This document shows, in pieces, positions 23,403 through 30,848 of a stretch of DNA of 64,000 nucleotides. How positions within the stretch are numbered: position 1 is the first letter of the stretch; the number at the start of each line of letters is the position of its first letter. The stretch spans positions 313,578 to 377,577 of the forward strand of contig JAFEAO010000003.1 in assembly GCA_018266375.1 (NCBI GenBank). The letters run 5' to 3'. A program made the translations under genes and the position numbers. The stretch is from Bdellovibrionales bacterium. Its GTDB lineage: Bacteria > Bdellovibrionota > UBA1018 > CAIMNF01. The notes beneath the pieces are model-generated. The model saw only the letters and a list, made by a program, of their open reading frames with translations. It ran no database searches and was not told where the DNA came from.

Positions 23403-25664
23403 ATGTTAAGGGTCATGCAAACACTACTCATTATTGTCGCGATCATCTTAGTTACCCTGTTCATCCCGCCGATCCGCCGTCACATCTATAGTTTTCTGAT
23501 CATGAAGACGTTGCAGGCGCTCAAGTTCGTGCCGAAAATTTCGCAGACCGAAAAAGTCGCGATCGACGCGGGTTCGGCTTGGGTCGAGAAGCAATTCTTT
23601 GAAGGTCAGCCGAAGATGAAAATTTTGCTTAAGCAACCGCTGCCGAAGCTGACGGCGGACGAGAAAGCGTTTTTAGACACGAAGGTCGAACCTCTCTGCG
23701 CGATGATCGATGATTGGGAGATTTGGAAAAACCGCACGATCGGCGAAGCGACTTGGAATTACATCCGCAGCGAAAAATTCCTAGGCATGATCATTCCGAA
23801 AAAATACGGCGGCCTTGAGTTCTCGGCCTATGCCCACTCGGAAGTCGTAAAGCGGGTCGCTTCACGCAGTTTGACCGCGGCGATTTACGTGATGGTACCT
23901 AACTCTCTCGGGCCTGCCGAGCTCTTGATTCATTACGGCACCGAAGCGCAAAAAGATTACTACCTTCCCCGCTTGGCTTCGGGCGTGGAAGTGCCGTGCT
24001 TTGCGCTCACCGAGCCGACCGCGGGTAGTGACGCTTCATCGATCGAGTCGTACGGGGTGCTCTTCAAAAAGAATGTCGATGGTAAGGATGAGCTTTGGAT
24101 TCGGCTCAACTGGCGCAAGCGCTACATCACACTCGCAAAAATTTCGACCGTGCTTGGGCTCGCGTTTCAACTTAAAGATCCTGAGGGATTGGCGGGCGAT
24201 GGTAAAGATATCGGGATCACTTGTGCGCTCATCCCGAGTAATGCCAAGGGAGTCATCCTCGAGCATCGCCACGATCCGATGTCGATTCCGTTTTATAACT
24301 GTCCAACTCATGGCGAGAACGTGGAGATCCCGACGTCCGCAATTATCGGAGGCATGAAGCAGGCCGGGAATGGTTGGAAAATGCTGATGCAATCACTCGC
24401 AGCGGGTAGGGGAATCTCGTTTCCGGCGCTCACGACCGGCGAGAGCCAGTTACAGATGAAGATCGTGGCGGCACACGCGACTGCTCGCCATCAGTTCGGC
24501 GTGCCCCTCGCGAAATTCGAGGGCATTCAAAAACCATTGAGCGAAGTTATCGCTTACACGTACTTGCTCGATACGCTCCGGACTTATACTTTGTCCGCGA
24601 TCGATCAGGGTATCAAACCTTCGATCGTGACCGCGATGGCGAAGCTCACCAGCACCGAGTATGCGCGTAAGATCGTCAACAACGCGATGGACGTTCTCGG
24701 GGGTGCCGGGATTTCGATGGGTCCCAAAAACCGCGTGGCGCCTTATTATATTGCCGCGCCGGTGGGGATTACGGTCGAGGGCGCGAACATCCTGACGCGC
24801 ACGCTCGTGATCTTCGGCCAGGGTGCCTTCCGTGCGCATCCACATGCGTTGTCGATGATCGATGCACTCGACAAAAAAGACTTAGCTGCGTTTGACCGCG
24901 CGATATGGGCGCAGGTCCTGCACACCGCTAAGAATACGGTTTTAGCGCCGCTGATGTCTCTGACTCGCGGTTGGATCGCGCACCCGTTCATCGGCGGCCG
25001 TGAAGCCCGCTACATTCGCCGCCTGACTTGGTCGTCGACATCGTTTGCGTGGCTCGTGGACTTCGCCATGATGAGTCTCGGCGGCAAACTTAAGCTTAAA
25101 GAGAGCGTGACTGGTCGCTTGGCCGATGTAATGTGCAATCTGTATTTGGCTTCGGCAATTTTGAATCGCGTGCGCGCCGAGAAGCCGTCCGAAGCGGAAT
25201 GGCAAATCGCACGCTATGCGCTCGATCACGTCTTCTACGAAACCGAACTTGCGTTCGAGGGCTTGTACCAAAACATGCATTTGCCTCTGTTGACCTGGTC
25301 ACGACTGAATCCGTTCTCGAAAGCGGTTTCGGATAAGAGCATGAAACAAGTATCGGAGTTGGTGTTTGATCAGCAAGATCTGCTCAATCGCCTCACGCAG
25401 TCGGTGTATCGTCCTCGTCATCCGGGAGACCATCTCAACCAACTCGAAAAAGCGGCGAAGATGTACGTCGAGGTCGCAAAACTGCACAAAGTCCAAAAGA
25501 GCGGCATCGAGCTCACAGCCGCCAATCAGGCCACGTTGCGAGAGTGGGAGCGCTTGTACGATAGTGTGATCCAAGTCGACGAGTTTACCGAAGAGGAGTA
25601 CACGCGCAAAAGTAAGCTAGTTGCCGGTTTGGAACAGAATACGCAGCATTTAAAAAGCGTTTAA
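23403..25664 (+). CDS. fadE: Long acyl-CoA dehydrogenase, FadE type
   Basis: FadE oxidises acyl-CoA to trans-2-enoyl-CoA, the first step of fatty-acid beta-oxidation, using FAD. The protein is 753 residues, near E. coli FadE (814). An N-terminal membrane helix (about 8-24) is followed by the FadE-specific region (VEKQFFEGQP), MIIPKKYGGLEFSAYAHS, VPNSLGPAELLIHYGT, CFALTEPTAGSDA, LTW-like LNWRKRYITLA, GLAFQLKDPE and TVEGANILTR. The ATG at 23403 is chosen; a TTG at 23397 and ATG at 23415 are alternatives. Its insertion between trmD and rplS is unusual. FadE here may process host or prey lipids, which is inference. Confidence 0.92.
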   Translation: MLRVMQTLLIIVAIILVTLFIPPIRRHIYSFLIMKTLQALKFVPKISQTEKVAIDAGSAWVEKQFFEGQPKMKILLKQPLPKLTADEKAFLDTKVEPLCAMIDDWEIWKNRTIGEATWNYIRSEKFLGMIIPKKYGGLEFSAYAHSEVVKRVASRSLTAAIYVMVPNSLGPAELLIHYGTEAQKDYYLPRLASGVEVPCFALTEPTAGSDASSIESYGVLFKKNVDGKDELWIRLNWRKRYITLAKISTVLGLAFQLKDPEGLAGDGKDIGITCALIPSNAKGVILEHRHDPMSIPFYNCPTHGENVEIPTSAIIGGMKQAGNGWKMLMQSLAAGRGISFPALTTGESQLQMKIVAAHATARHQFGVPLAKFEGIQKPLSEVIAYTYLLDTLRTYTLSAIDQGIKPSIVTAMAKLTSTEYARKIVNNAMDVLGGAGISMGPKNRVAPYYIAAPVGITVEGANILTRTLVIFGQGAFRAHPHALSMIDALDKKDLAAFDRAIWAQVLHTAKNTVLAPLMSLTRGWIAHPFIGGREARYIRRLTWSSTSFAWLVDFAMMSLGGKLKLKESVTGRLADVMCNLYLASAILNRVRAEKPSEAEWQIARYALDHVFYETELAFEGLYQNMHLPLLTWSRLNPFSKAVSDKSMKQVSELVFDQQDLLNRLTQSVYRPRHPGDHLNQLEKAAKMYVEVAKLHKVQKSGIELTAANQATLREWERLYDSVIQVDEFTEEEYTRKSKLVAGLEQNTQHLKSV

Positions 25665-25690
25665 AACAAAACCCCCGAGACTATGTTAAG

Positions 25691-26314
25691 GTGCTCGTCA
25701 TCTTGAGCCAGAAGCAAAAACACAAAATCGCGCCTCATAAAATCGCGGTCGTTCTCCTTCACTATCCGACGACCAGTCGTACGGGAGAGATTATTGCGAC
25801 CGCCGTCACCAATTTGGATTTGCACGACATCTCGCGCTCATGTCGGACCTATGAGGTGGACCACTATTACGTGGTCACTCCGGTGAAAGAGCAGCAGGAG
25901 ATCGTCGGTCGGATCCTGGAACACTGGAAGCTCCCCCGATCTAAAGAATGGCATCCGGACCGGTTCGAGGCGCTCTCCCGCCTCCAAATGGTGTCCTATT
26001 TTGAAGACGTAAAAGCCGACTTAAAAAGTCGGTATCCGGATTTGGAGCTCGAAGTCTGTATGCCCGACGCTCGTCCGCTCCCCAATCAGCTTAGTTACCA
26101 AGACACCCGTAAAAAGTGGCAGGATGAGCCAAAAACAGGCGTAAAAGTCGTTGTTTTAGGTACAGGATGGGGAGTGGCCCCCGCTTTTTACCCTGAGGTA
26201 CACACGTATTTAGCGCCGATCGACGGGCCTCTGGGGCGTGACGGTTACAACCATCTTTCGGTTCGCGCTGCGGCGGCCGTGATTTTGGATCGACTCTTTG
26301 GAACCCACAATTGA
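25691..26314 (+). CDS. SPOUT-like RNA methyltransferase (PF09936 type)
   Basis: A 207-residue protein matching the SAM-dependent RNA methyltransferase family often found beside trmD and rplS. Seen motifs: VVLLHYPTTSRTGEIIATAVTNLDLHDISRSCRTY, split here as HYPTTSRTGEII and TNLDLHDISRSCRTY, then YYVVTPVKEQQEIVGRILEHW, VVVLGTGWGVAPAF and GYNHLSVRAAAAVILDRL. The last two form the knot SAM site. RNA target is unknown. The GTG at 25691 is used; a TTG at 25703 is an alternative with AAGG upstream. Lies 26 bases after fadE and before rplS. Confidence 0.85.
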   Translation: MLVILSQKQKHKIAPHKIAVVLLHYPTTSRTGEIIATAVTNLDLHDISRSCRTYEVDHYYVVTPVKEQQEIVGRILEHWKLPRSKEWHPDRFEALSRLQMVSYFEDVKADLKSRYPDLELEVCMPDARPLPNQLSYQDTRKKWQDEPKTGVKVVVLGTGWGVAPAFYPEVHTYLAPIDGPLGRDGYNHLSVRAAAAVILDRLFGTHN

Positions 26315-26316
26315 AC

Positions 26317-26339
26317 TCGTTTCGTTGAGCACGAAACGA
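26317..26339 (+). repeat. Perfect 9-bp inverted repeat upstream of rplS
   Basis: TCGTTTCGT and ACGAAACGA separated by TGAGC, just after the methyltransferase stop codon and 48 bases before rplS. No T run follows, so it is not a standard terminator. It could be an operator or an mRNA hairpin. Confidence 0.55.
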
Positions 26340-26349
26340 ATGAAATCTA

Positions 26350-26378
26350 TTGCCAGACTGTGCTGGTCTTGTTAAAAG
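26350..26378 (+). promoter_or_regulatory. Possible rplS promoter
   Basis: TTGCCA (26350-26355), spacer 17, TAAAAG (26373-26378), 8 bases before the ATG at 26387. AAGAG at the same place could instead act as ribosome site for an upstream transcript. Confidence 0.35.
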
Positions 26379-26386
26379 AGACGACT

Positions 26387-26845
26387 ATGGCACAAAAGCT
26401 GATTAAGTCTAAGAGTCGCACAAAGGCTCGCTACGATAATTCTCGTGGCTTGAGCAACACTGTGAAAGCTATCGAAAATTCTGTGATCCGTTCTGATCTT
26501 CCGGAGTTCGCTCCTGGTGACACGATTAAAGTTCACGTGAAAATCAAAGAGGGTGAGAAGGAACGTCTTCAGGCTTTCGAAGGTACCGTGATCAAAATCG
26601 GTAACCACGGCGCGGGCCGTTCGTTCATCGTCCGTAAGATTTCTCACGGCGTGGGTGTTGAGCGTATCTTCAACGCGTCTTCACCATCGATCGGCAAGAT
26701 CGACGTGGTCACTCGCGGTAAAGTTCGTCGTTCTAAACTTTACTACATCCGTGAGCTCGAAGGTAAAGCTGCTAAGATCGATCGTGAAATCGTCACGAAC
26801 GAATCGGCTGCTGCTTCTGCTGCTGCGAAGTCTAAGGCAAACTAA
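26387..26845 (+). CDS. rplS: 50S ribosomal protein L19
   Basis: A 152-residue L19, located at the subunit interface. Core motifs are FAPGDTIKVHVKIKEGEKERLQ, FEGTVIKIGNHGAGRSFIVRKISHGVGVER (given in part) and RSKLYYIRELEGKAAKI. It is longer than the usual 115-120 residues by an N-terminal 25-residue basic stretch (KSKSRTKARYDNSRG) and an alanine/lysine tail (SAAASAAAKSKAN). The ATG at 26387 is preferred to the frame start at 26360. A strong terminator follows and overlaps rnhB. Confidence 0.95.
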   Translation: MAQKLIKSKSRTKARYDNSRGLSNTVKAIENSVIRSDLPEFAPGDTIKVHVKIKEGEKERLQAFEGTVIKIGNHGAGRSFIVRKISHGVGVERIFNASSPSIGKIDVVTRGKVRRSKLYYIRELEGKAAKIDREIVTNESAAASAAAKSKAN

Positions 26846-26871
26846 GCTTCGGCCGCCATTGGATTAACAAC

Positions 26872-27654
26872 ATGGCTTTAAAAAAACCCGAGTGCTTTCC
26901 GGATTTAACCTCCGAAGTCGCCTCGGGTTTTTTATTTTCTGCCTTCGCTGAAGGCGAGGAGCTCCCGCTCATCATCGGCGTCGACGAGGTCGGCCGTGGC
27001 TGTCTCGCAGGCCCGGTCGTTGCCGCAGCTGCCGCACTTGGTTCGAATGTTTGGACAGATCTCGCGTTCGAAGCCGATGGAACTCGTGCCGAAACCAAAA
27101 TTGCCGAAGCTCATCTCGATACTGAGCACAAACGCATTCTTTGGTCGGTGCGCGATAGTAAGCTCATTCCAGAGGATGAGCGCCCGAGCGTTCGCGACGC
27201 GGTCAAGGCGTTTGTTCGGGGTTACGCTGTCGCAGAAGCGTCGGTCGAAGAAATTAATCGTCTCAATATTTTGTACGCGTCTCATCTCGCGATGGAACGC
27301 GCGGTGGCTGACCTCGAAAAGCAGCTCGGACGCGAGGCCGATGTCATCATCATCGATGGAAACATGATCCCCAAACAACTTAAGACACGCGGGCCGAAGC
27401 GCGCGATCGCACTCATCAAGGGCGACCTAAAATCCTTTTCGATCGCTTGCGCTTCGATCATCGCCAAGACGTATCGTGATGACATGATGATCGAGTTCGA
27501 ATCTCAATATCCGGGATACGGATTGGCCAAGCACAAAGGGTATCCGACTCCGTTTCACAAAGCGCAGATCCTCGCGCTTGGTGTAACTCCATTGCATCGC
27601 GCAGCTTTTAAGGGCGTAGCTAATGTCCGTGACCGGTGTCTTTTAGCGGAATAA
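26872..27654 (+). CDS. rnhB: Ribonuclease HII
   Basis: RnhB cuts RNA in RNA-DNA hybrids and starts removal of misincorporated ribonucleotides. The 260-residue protein has GVDEVGRGCLAGPVVAAAA (Asp38, Glu39), the strand IIIDGNMIPK and SIIAKTYRDDMM followed by GYGLAKHKGYPTPFH. It is longer than E. coli RNase HII (198) through an N-terminal stretch of about 34 residues and an insert around 60-85. The first 20 codons lie within a perfect terminator hairpin (26881-26933), and no ATG, GTG or TTG occurs in frame between it and the catalytic motif. Its 3' end overlaps the opposite gene by 35 bases. Confidence 0.92.
   Translation: MALKKPECFPDLTSEVASGFLFSAFAEGEELPLIIGVDEVGRGCLAGPVVAAAAALGSNVWTDLAFEADGTRAETKIAEAHLDTEHKRILWSVRDSKLIPEDERPSVRDAVKAFVRGYAVAEASVEEINRLNILYASHLAMERAVADLEKQLGREADVIIIDGNMIPKQLKTRGPKRAIALIKGDLKSFSIACASIIAKTYRDDMMIEFESQYPGYGLAKHKGYPTPFHKAQILALGVTPLHRAAFKGVANVRDRCLLAE
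26881..26938 (+). terminator. Strong intrinsic terminator inside the rnhB start
   Basis: Perfect 12-bp stem AAAAAACCCGAG (26881-26892) / CTCGGGTTTTTT (26922-26933), with a smaller CGGA/TCCG hairpin in the 29-base loop, followed by TTTTTTATTTT. It lies 35 bases after the rplS stop codon but begins 9 bases after the rnhB ATG. Transcription into rnhB must read through it. Confidence 0.82.
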
Positions 27655-28336
27655 GAGGCAGGTTTTTTTTACGAGCGAGTTTTTGCAGTTGCTCGAGAAC
27701 GTCCGGAGTCACCTCGGACTGTCCGGTTTTTTTAGAGATCTTATAGAATATCGCAGTGACTTTGGGCATGGATTCAGACGTGAGTTCCGGCCCTCCGATT
27801 AACACTTCGTTGTGCATGAAGAGATTGTTGGCAGCAAGGAGTGCCTCGGGGGATAGGATCGGTTTATCGCTAAATTCTGCTTCAAGTTTTTGTCGGTAGG
27901 TTTTTGCAAATTCTGCTTTATCAAATCGTGAAAAAAACTTCTGTATTGCGCTTTTCGGGCGGGGTACTCGCGGCGTACTTGCATCGCCGCTCGAAGTCAC
28001 GAGAACTTGCGCGGCTTTGGGTGTATCGAATATGAAGCCGAAGGCTGACCAGGTCGGGTTTTTCTGTTCGTCGATGACAGACATCGACAAAGCGATGGCA
28101 TCGGGCATCTGATCATAGATCCATGACAATGACGCTTTATCCAAGCGCCACTCCGGAATACCGTGAATGAGATAGTGGTAGTGGGCATCCGAGTGTTGCG
28201 CGGCGGGCGTGAAGAAATGATGTCCCCAGTCGCCTTGGACGCCGTAGTCCCTAAGGCAAGTCGGGTTTAAGGCATGTGCCGAGACCGGCAGCATCAGCAT
28301 AAGTGCGGCAACAGTGGTTTTTACAACGAATTTCAC
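27620..28336 (-). CDS. Secreted protein of unknown function
   Basis: A 238-residue protein with a clear Sec signal peptide (hydrophobic 6-20, cleavage after AHA). The mature part has ALNPTCLRDYGVQGDWGHHFF, HSDAHYHYLIHGIPEW with several His residues, and a C-terminal basic region ending KDTGHGH. The start is a GTG. I do not recognise the family; the histidines could bind metal but this is speculative. Its 3' end overlaps the rnhB 3' end by 35 bases on the opposite strand. The 189 bases upstream, to asparaginase, hold no gene that I can support. Confidence 0.7.
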   Translation of the reverse strand: MKFVVKTTVAALMLMLPVSAHALNPTCLRDYGVQGDWGHHFFTPAAQHSDAHYHYLIHGIPEWRLDKASLSWIYDQMPDAIALSMSVIDEQKNPTWSAFGFIFDTPKAAQVLVTSSGDASTPRVPRPKSAIQKFFSRFDKAEFAKTYRQKLEAEFSDKPILSPEALLAANNLFMHNEVLIGGPELTSESMPKVTAIFYKISKKTGQSEVTPDVLEQLQKLARKKNLPLIPLKDTGHGH

Positions 28337-28525
28337 TGTCCGTGAAAGAGCAGGGAATGTGCCACGACAAAGTAAACGTAACGGATATCAAGCGGTTTTT
28401 TTGGCTTATTCTGTGAAAGAACTCCAGGGTATGTCGACACTTTTTACACCGAAGTTGACCCCAAAACGGCACTCTATTTATCAAAGGATGTCGGTAACTG
28501 ACGTGATGGATGCCGGACTTTTTGT

Positions 28526-29572
28526 CTAGGCTTCGTCGCTGATCGCGCGCGACCAGTTCTTTTTGAGCCAAGCGTGGTACTGGGCGGGAGCGAGGCGAAA
28601 CTGCATCATGCGAGTAAACCAGATTTTGACCGTCGCGGCTTCGGGGGTGAGATCTCCGCACCAGATTACTCCGGCGGCTTTCATCTCTTTTCCGGATTCA
28701 TAGGCATCGAGTTTGAGTGCGGCATCCTCGCGCTCGGTGATGGCAAAAATCGGCGTGTGTTTTTCGCGGGCACGCTTGAGAAAGGTGCGGAAGCCCATGT
28801 GCTGAGTCGGCGCCGTGCCCGACGTGTAAAGCGTGAGCAAAATCGCATCGAGAGAAGCGAGCGTCTCGGTTGTAAATAGTTCTTCCGGGAAAATCGGCGT
28901 CACTTCAGTGCGCAGGATCTTTGGATCCATGTATTCCATCGATGTGGTCATCGTATCGATCGGACGTTTGCCCGTACGCAAGCGAGGCATATGCTTGACG
29001 ACGTCGTGATATTTGATCTCACTTCCGATGGTGGCGAGTTTCGGAAAACGAGGGCTCTCGAACGCCGAAAAATCCACAGCCGACTTTTTGCGTACGCGAG
29101 TGCCCAAAAAAAGCTCGTCGTGAAACGCCACCATCACGCGATTGCGCAAAGCTTTGGGTGCGCGTGCGGCGACTTCAATCGTGGAAATCAAATTGGTACG
29201 GGCATCGTTCCGAAGTGTCGCGAGGGGCTTTTGTGCGCCCGTGATGACGATCGGAATGCGAGTCGGAGAGAGCAAGTACGAGAGTGCGGCTGCCGAGTAG
29301 GCGAGTGTGTCGGTGCCATGGAGAATAACCACGCCGTCGTAGTGTCGCTCTTGTGTACGCAGGTAGCGCGCGAGTTTGAGCCAGTGGGCCACGTCGAATT
29401 GACAACTATCGATTTGGAACAAAACTTCGACGGTGCATTGAGCGATTTTTTTGAGTTCAGGGACTTGATCGAAGAGGTTCTTCTTCAATTTAGCCGAATT
29501 GAGCTTCTCGAAAGTCAGGTTGGCGGACATGCCGAAGGTACCGCCGGTGTAAACAATGAGAATCTTGCGCAT
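28526..29572 (-). CDS. ansA: L-asparaginase (type I-like)
   Basis: It hydrolyses asparagine to aspartate and ammonia. The 348-residue protein lacks a signal peptide, so it is the cytoplasmic type. The nucleophile threonine is Thr12 in VYTGGTFGM. The second active-site set is HGTDTLAY (Thr87, Asp88), and IDSCQFDVAHW supplies the substrate-binding Asp-Ser. ITGAQKPL fits the family TGSQ/TGAQ motif. The phenylalanine in GGTFGM replaces the more usual isoleucine, as in several AnsA proteins. Divergent from slyD across 92 bases. Confidence 0.9.
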   Translation of the reverse strand: MRKILIVYTGGTFGMSANLTFEKLNSAKLKKNLFDQVPELKKIAQCTVEVLFQIDSCQFDVAHWLKLARYLRTQERHYDGVVILHGTDTLAYSAAALSYLLSPTRIPIVITGAQKPLATLRNDARTNLISTIEVAARAPKALRNRVMVAFHDELFLGTRVRKKSAVDFSAFESPRFPKLATIGSEIKYHDVVKHMPRLRTGKRPIDTMTTSMEYMDPKILRTEVTPIFPEELFTTETLASLDAILLTLYTSGTAPTQHMGFRTFLKRAREKHTPIFAITEREDAALKLDAYESGKEMKAAGVIWCGDLTPEAATVKIWFTRMMQFRLAPAQYHAWLKKNWSRAISDEA

Positions 29573-29664
29573 ACGTTGAATTTACCCTGACTTACGGCAA
29601 AAAAACCACTGACATCGTGCGGGATTTATGGTCTTCTCTAAACCAAGTTTCTATAGGAGATCTC

Positions 29665-30150
29665 ATGTCAGTAGCGAAGCGCGTTATTTCTTTCCACTAC
29701 ACCTTGACCGGAGCCGATGGCGAAGTGATCGACACTTCTCGCGACTCGAACCAAGCATTTTCTTACTTGGAAGGATTGAGTCAAATCATCCCAGGCCTCG
29801 AGAAAGCGATGGCTCTCTTGAACGCTGGCGACAAGCGCAAGATTGAAGTCGAAGCGAAGGACGCTTACGGCGAGCACGACGATCAACTCATCGTTGAAGT
29901 TCCAAAAGCGAAGCTTCCGAACTCAGACAAACTTGAAGTCGGGGACCAGTTCCAAGCGTCAGGTCCGAACGGCGAGATGTTGTTGTTCCGTGTCCTCGAA
30001 ATCAACGGTGACAACGTTAAATTGGACGGCAATCATCCACTCGCGGGCGAGAAGCTCACGTTTGACGTGGAAGTCATGGATATTCGCAACGCCACCGCGG
30101 AAGAACTGGCTCATGGCCACGCTCACGGTCCCGGCGGACATCACCACTAG
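29665..30150 (+). CDS. slyD: FKBP-type peptidyl-prolyl isomerase, SlyD family
   Basis: A 161-residue prolyl isomerase and chaperone. The FKBP half (about 1-70 and 125-150) and the inserted-flap domain (about 72-125, VEVPKAKLPNSDKLEVGDQF) follow SlyD. The C-terminus is histidine-rich (AHGHAHGPGGHHH) and should bind nickel or zinc, as in SlyD proteins involved in metal supply. The ATG at 29665 follows AGGAG by 5 bases; the upstream frame start is ignored. No hydrogenase or urease genes are nearby, so the metal client is unknown. Confidence 0.93.
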   Translation: MSVAKRVISFHYTLTGADGEVIDTSRDSNQAFSYLEGLSQIIPGLEKAMALLNAGDKRKIEVEAKDAYGEHDDQLIVEVPKAKLPNSDKLEVGDQFQASGPNGEMLLFRVLEINGDNVKLDGNHPLAGEKLTFDVEVMDIRNATAEELAHGHAHGPGGHHH

Positions 30151-30179
30151 TAGCTCAGTTATGTTTATTGGAGAAGGAT

Positions 30180-30848
30180 ATGATTCGTATACTATTTTTG
30201 TTTGCCTTATTGGTTTCGGTATCGGCATTTGCTGACGTGCCTTTAGCAAACGCAAACTCTTCACCTCGCCAAATGGTGTTGGCTTCACCAACGTGGGGCG
30301 AGTTCCTACGCGGACAGTGGTTAACCGAGTGTAAACAAGTCAACTTCGGCGTGTACACTCAAGCAGGATACACCTTTACTGACTTTACCGGTGTCGAGTT
30401 TCAAGTCGTTGCTCAGACCAACGCTCAATACTTCGATTCTAAATGCACCAAGCCGATCTACTTCGGTCAGACGCTCGGGCGCCTGAAGCTCGCTTCATTA
30501 AGTGGCATCGACGGCGAGCAACCGTTTAATGAGCCGGCCGTGAAGGGTGCTCACATCCGTTGGGGTATGACACCGGTCATGCAGTATCCGATCGCATTTT
30601 ACGACAAGAAGCTCGTGGCCGATCAAAACCGCAAGGTCTATTGCGGTAAAGCCGATTGGGAAGCAGGCAAGGCAAAAGACCTGCTCCAAACGACATGCGC
30701 AAAGGACATAAATAACTTCTACGCCAATAACTGGTTTTTCTTGCAAATCACCGATGCGGGACACATGCGCATGAGCGATAAGGCGGGCAATTACGACGAT
30801 ATCCAGCGGGTGATGTTCGAGTCCCCGGGTTCTAAGTTTTTATTTTAG
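30180..30848 (+). CDS. Secreted protein of unknown function
   Basis: A 222-residue protein with a signal peptide (MIRILFLFALLVSVSAFA, cleavage before DVP). The mature protein has two likely disulfide-forming cysteine pairs (LTECKQ and SKCTKP; VYCGKA and TTCAKD) and many aromatic residues in beta-like strands (GYTFTDFTGVEFQVVAQ), suggesting a small beta-rich periplasmic or outer-surface domain. GGAG lies 6 bases before the ATG. It starts 29 bases after slyD and may be co-transcribed. Its stop codon overlaps that of the opposite gene by 4 bases. Family not recognised. Confidence 0.72.
   Translation: MIRILFLFALLVSVSAFADVPLANANSSPRQMVLASPTWGEFLRGQWLTECKQVNFGVYTQAGYTFTDFTGVEFQVVAQTNAQYFDSKCTKPIYFGQTLGRLKLASLSGIDGEQPFNEPAVKGAHIRWGMTPVMQYPIAFYDKKLVADQNRKVYCGKADWEAGKAKDLLQTTCAKDINNFYANNWFFLQITDAGHMRMSDKAGNYDDIQRVMFESPGSKFLF

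Noticed and set aside
28314-28529. 71-residue plus-strand open frame between two minus genes
   Set aside because: No ribosome site, no recognisable protein features; runs into the asparaginase 3' end.
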